This document shows positions 6,464 to 6,906 of a DNA stretch of 6,906 nucleotides, in pieces. The notes under the pieces were generated by a model. It did not search any database. It worked only from the letters and a program-made list of their open reading frames with translations, and was not told the origin of the DNA. A program made the translations under genes and the position numbers. How positions within the stretch are numbered: position 1 is the first letter of the stretch; each line of letters opens with the position of its first letter. This stretch comes from an uncultured Planctomycetaceae bacterium (GTDB lineage Bacteria > Planctomycetota > Planctomycetia > Planctomycetales > Planctomycetaceae), in contig CAIJTL010001691.1 in NCBI GenBank assembly GCA_903823545.1, forward strand, positions 1 to 6,906, in the 5' to 3' direction.

Positions 6464-6521
6464 AACCCGCCAGTGAGAACATCAACCCGAGTGGCAATGA
6501 TCACGTTGCGAGATATCGACC

Positions 6522-6906
6522 TCATCGCTTCTGGAACAAATCCGACATCACAAAGTTCTCGATGACCGACCTGAGTTTGTAGCCATCCGATTTGCTGGCT
6601 TGAGCGATGGCTTTGATTTGCCCCGCATCGTCAATCGTCATGACTCGACGTAAGGCATAGGTCGCGAGTTGTTCGACAAAGGCTTCGGCAAAGCGATCTG
6701 TATCCTGAGCCAGCAACAGCTTGAACTCATCTGAGTTCCGATAGGCCCGGCCGTCTGGGAGCTTCCCACTGGCATTCACGAGCGGGTCATCACCCTTGCC
6801 GCCTGCGACTTGCTCGTTCGTTCGCCAGCGGCCGATGGCATCGAAGTTGTCGAAGGCGAAGCCGAGTGGGTCGATCTTTTGATGGCACGAAGCGCAAGTC
6901 GCGTGA
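6522..6906 (-). CDS. DUF1592/DUF1588/DUF1585 'planctomycete cytochrome c' protein, C-terminal 127 residues
   Basis: The frame is open from the right edge to a TGA at 6522-6524. The first visible residues are HATCASCHQKIDPLGFAFDN, followed by FDAIGRWR. This is the end of a DUF1588 domain, with a C-x-x-C-H haem c attachment motif (residues 4-8 of the visible part) and the family signature IDPLGFAF-x-NFDAIGR-W. Residues about 50-125 match DUF1585: DGRAYRNSDEFKLLL, FVEQLATYALRRVM, and DGYKLRSVIENFVMSDLF near the end. Full family members also carry an N-terminal cytochrome-like domain plus DUF1587 and DUF1592, all beyond the window. The proteins are exported and thought to work in an unknown process with DUF1552 partners. 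A GTG at 6779 is internal and is not the start, because the conserved CASCH segment continues upstream in the same frame. Confidence 0.93.
   Translation of the reverse strand, partial: HATCASCHQKIDPLGFAFDNFDAIGRWRTNEQVAGGKGDDPLVNASGKLPDGRAYRNSDEFKLLLAQDTDRFAEAFVEQLATYALRRVMTIDDAGQIKAIAQASKSDGYKLRSVIENFVMSDLFQKR

Larger units (their letters stand above)
6054..6521. other. Intergenic region between the DUF1592-family and FG-GAP genes
   Basis: These 468 bp contain no credible coding sequence; the short open frames crossing them resemble no protein I know and overlap the palindromes. The stretch 6219-6463 is a composite repeat, described separately. In 6069-6218, directly upstream of the FG-GAP gene, I see no convincing -35/-10 pair, operator or riboswitch, though a promoter for the FG-GAP/DUF1552 genes would be expected here. 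The short piece 6464-6521 shows nothing notable. Confidence 0.7.

Overview
The window looks like a piece of a planctomycete (Pirellulales-like) chromosome. The main reason is that it carries, on one strand, a DUF1592/DUF1588/DUF1585 'planctomycete cytochrome c' protein (C-terminal end only) and a DUF1552 protein with a Tat signal. This pair is typical of planctomycetes. They sit with large secreted beta-propeller proteins, and Shine-Dalgarno signals are patchy. The organism call is an inference from gene families, not from a marker gene.

All recognisable genes lie on the minus strand, so transcription runs from the right edge to the left. In that order they are: the last 127 residues of a DUF1592-family protein with a CASCH haem motif (6522-6906); a 468-bp gene-free stretch holding a composite palindromic repeat (6219-6463); a secreted seven-loop FG-GAP/VCBS protein (4812-6053); a Tat-exported DUF1552 protein 42 nt further on (3405-4769); a 67-bp perfect-armed palindrome (3334-3400); a 984-residue secreted exo-sialidase fused to a C-terminal seven-unit SBBP propeller (315-3269); and, 27 nt after the sialidase stop, a good ribosome-binding site and the start of a four-helix-bundle 'suffix' family gene that leaves through the left edge. 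That last gene appears to be frameshifted near its start.

The proteins with clear leaders (FG-GAP, DUF1552, sialidase) are all predicted to leave the cytoplasm. The layout suggests an extracytoplasmic set: a c-type-cytochrome-like DUF1592 protein, its usual DUF1552 partner, a calcium-loop propeller and a sialidase that could release sialic acid from glycoconjugates. Co-function is inferred only from strand, order and spacing. The palindromes after the DUF1592 and DUF1552 genes may divide the cluster into separate expression units.

The best non-coding observation is at 6219-6463. Removing a 176-bp segment with inverted-repeat ends and one of its two flanking CTAG copies leaves a 65-bp palindrome of the same family as the intact 67-bp palindrome at 3334-3400. 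This reads as a small non-autonomous element (MITE-like) inserted into a REP-like element. I saw no CRISPR array, tRNA, rRNA or complete transposase gene.
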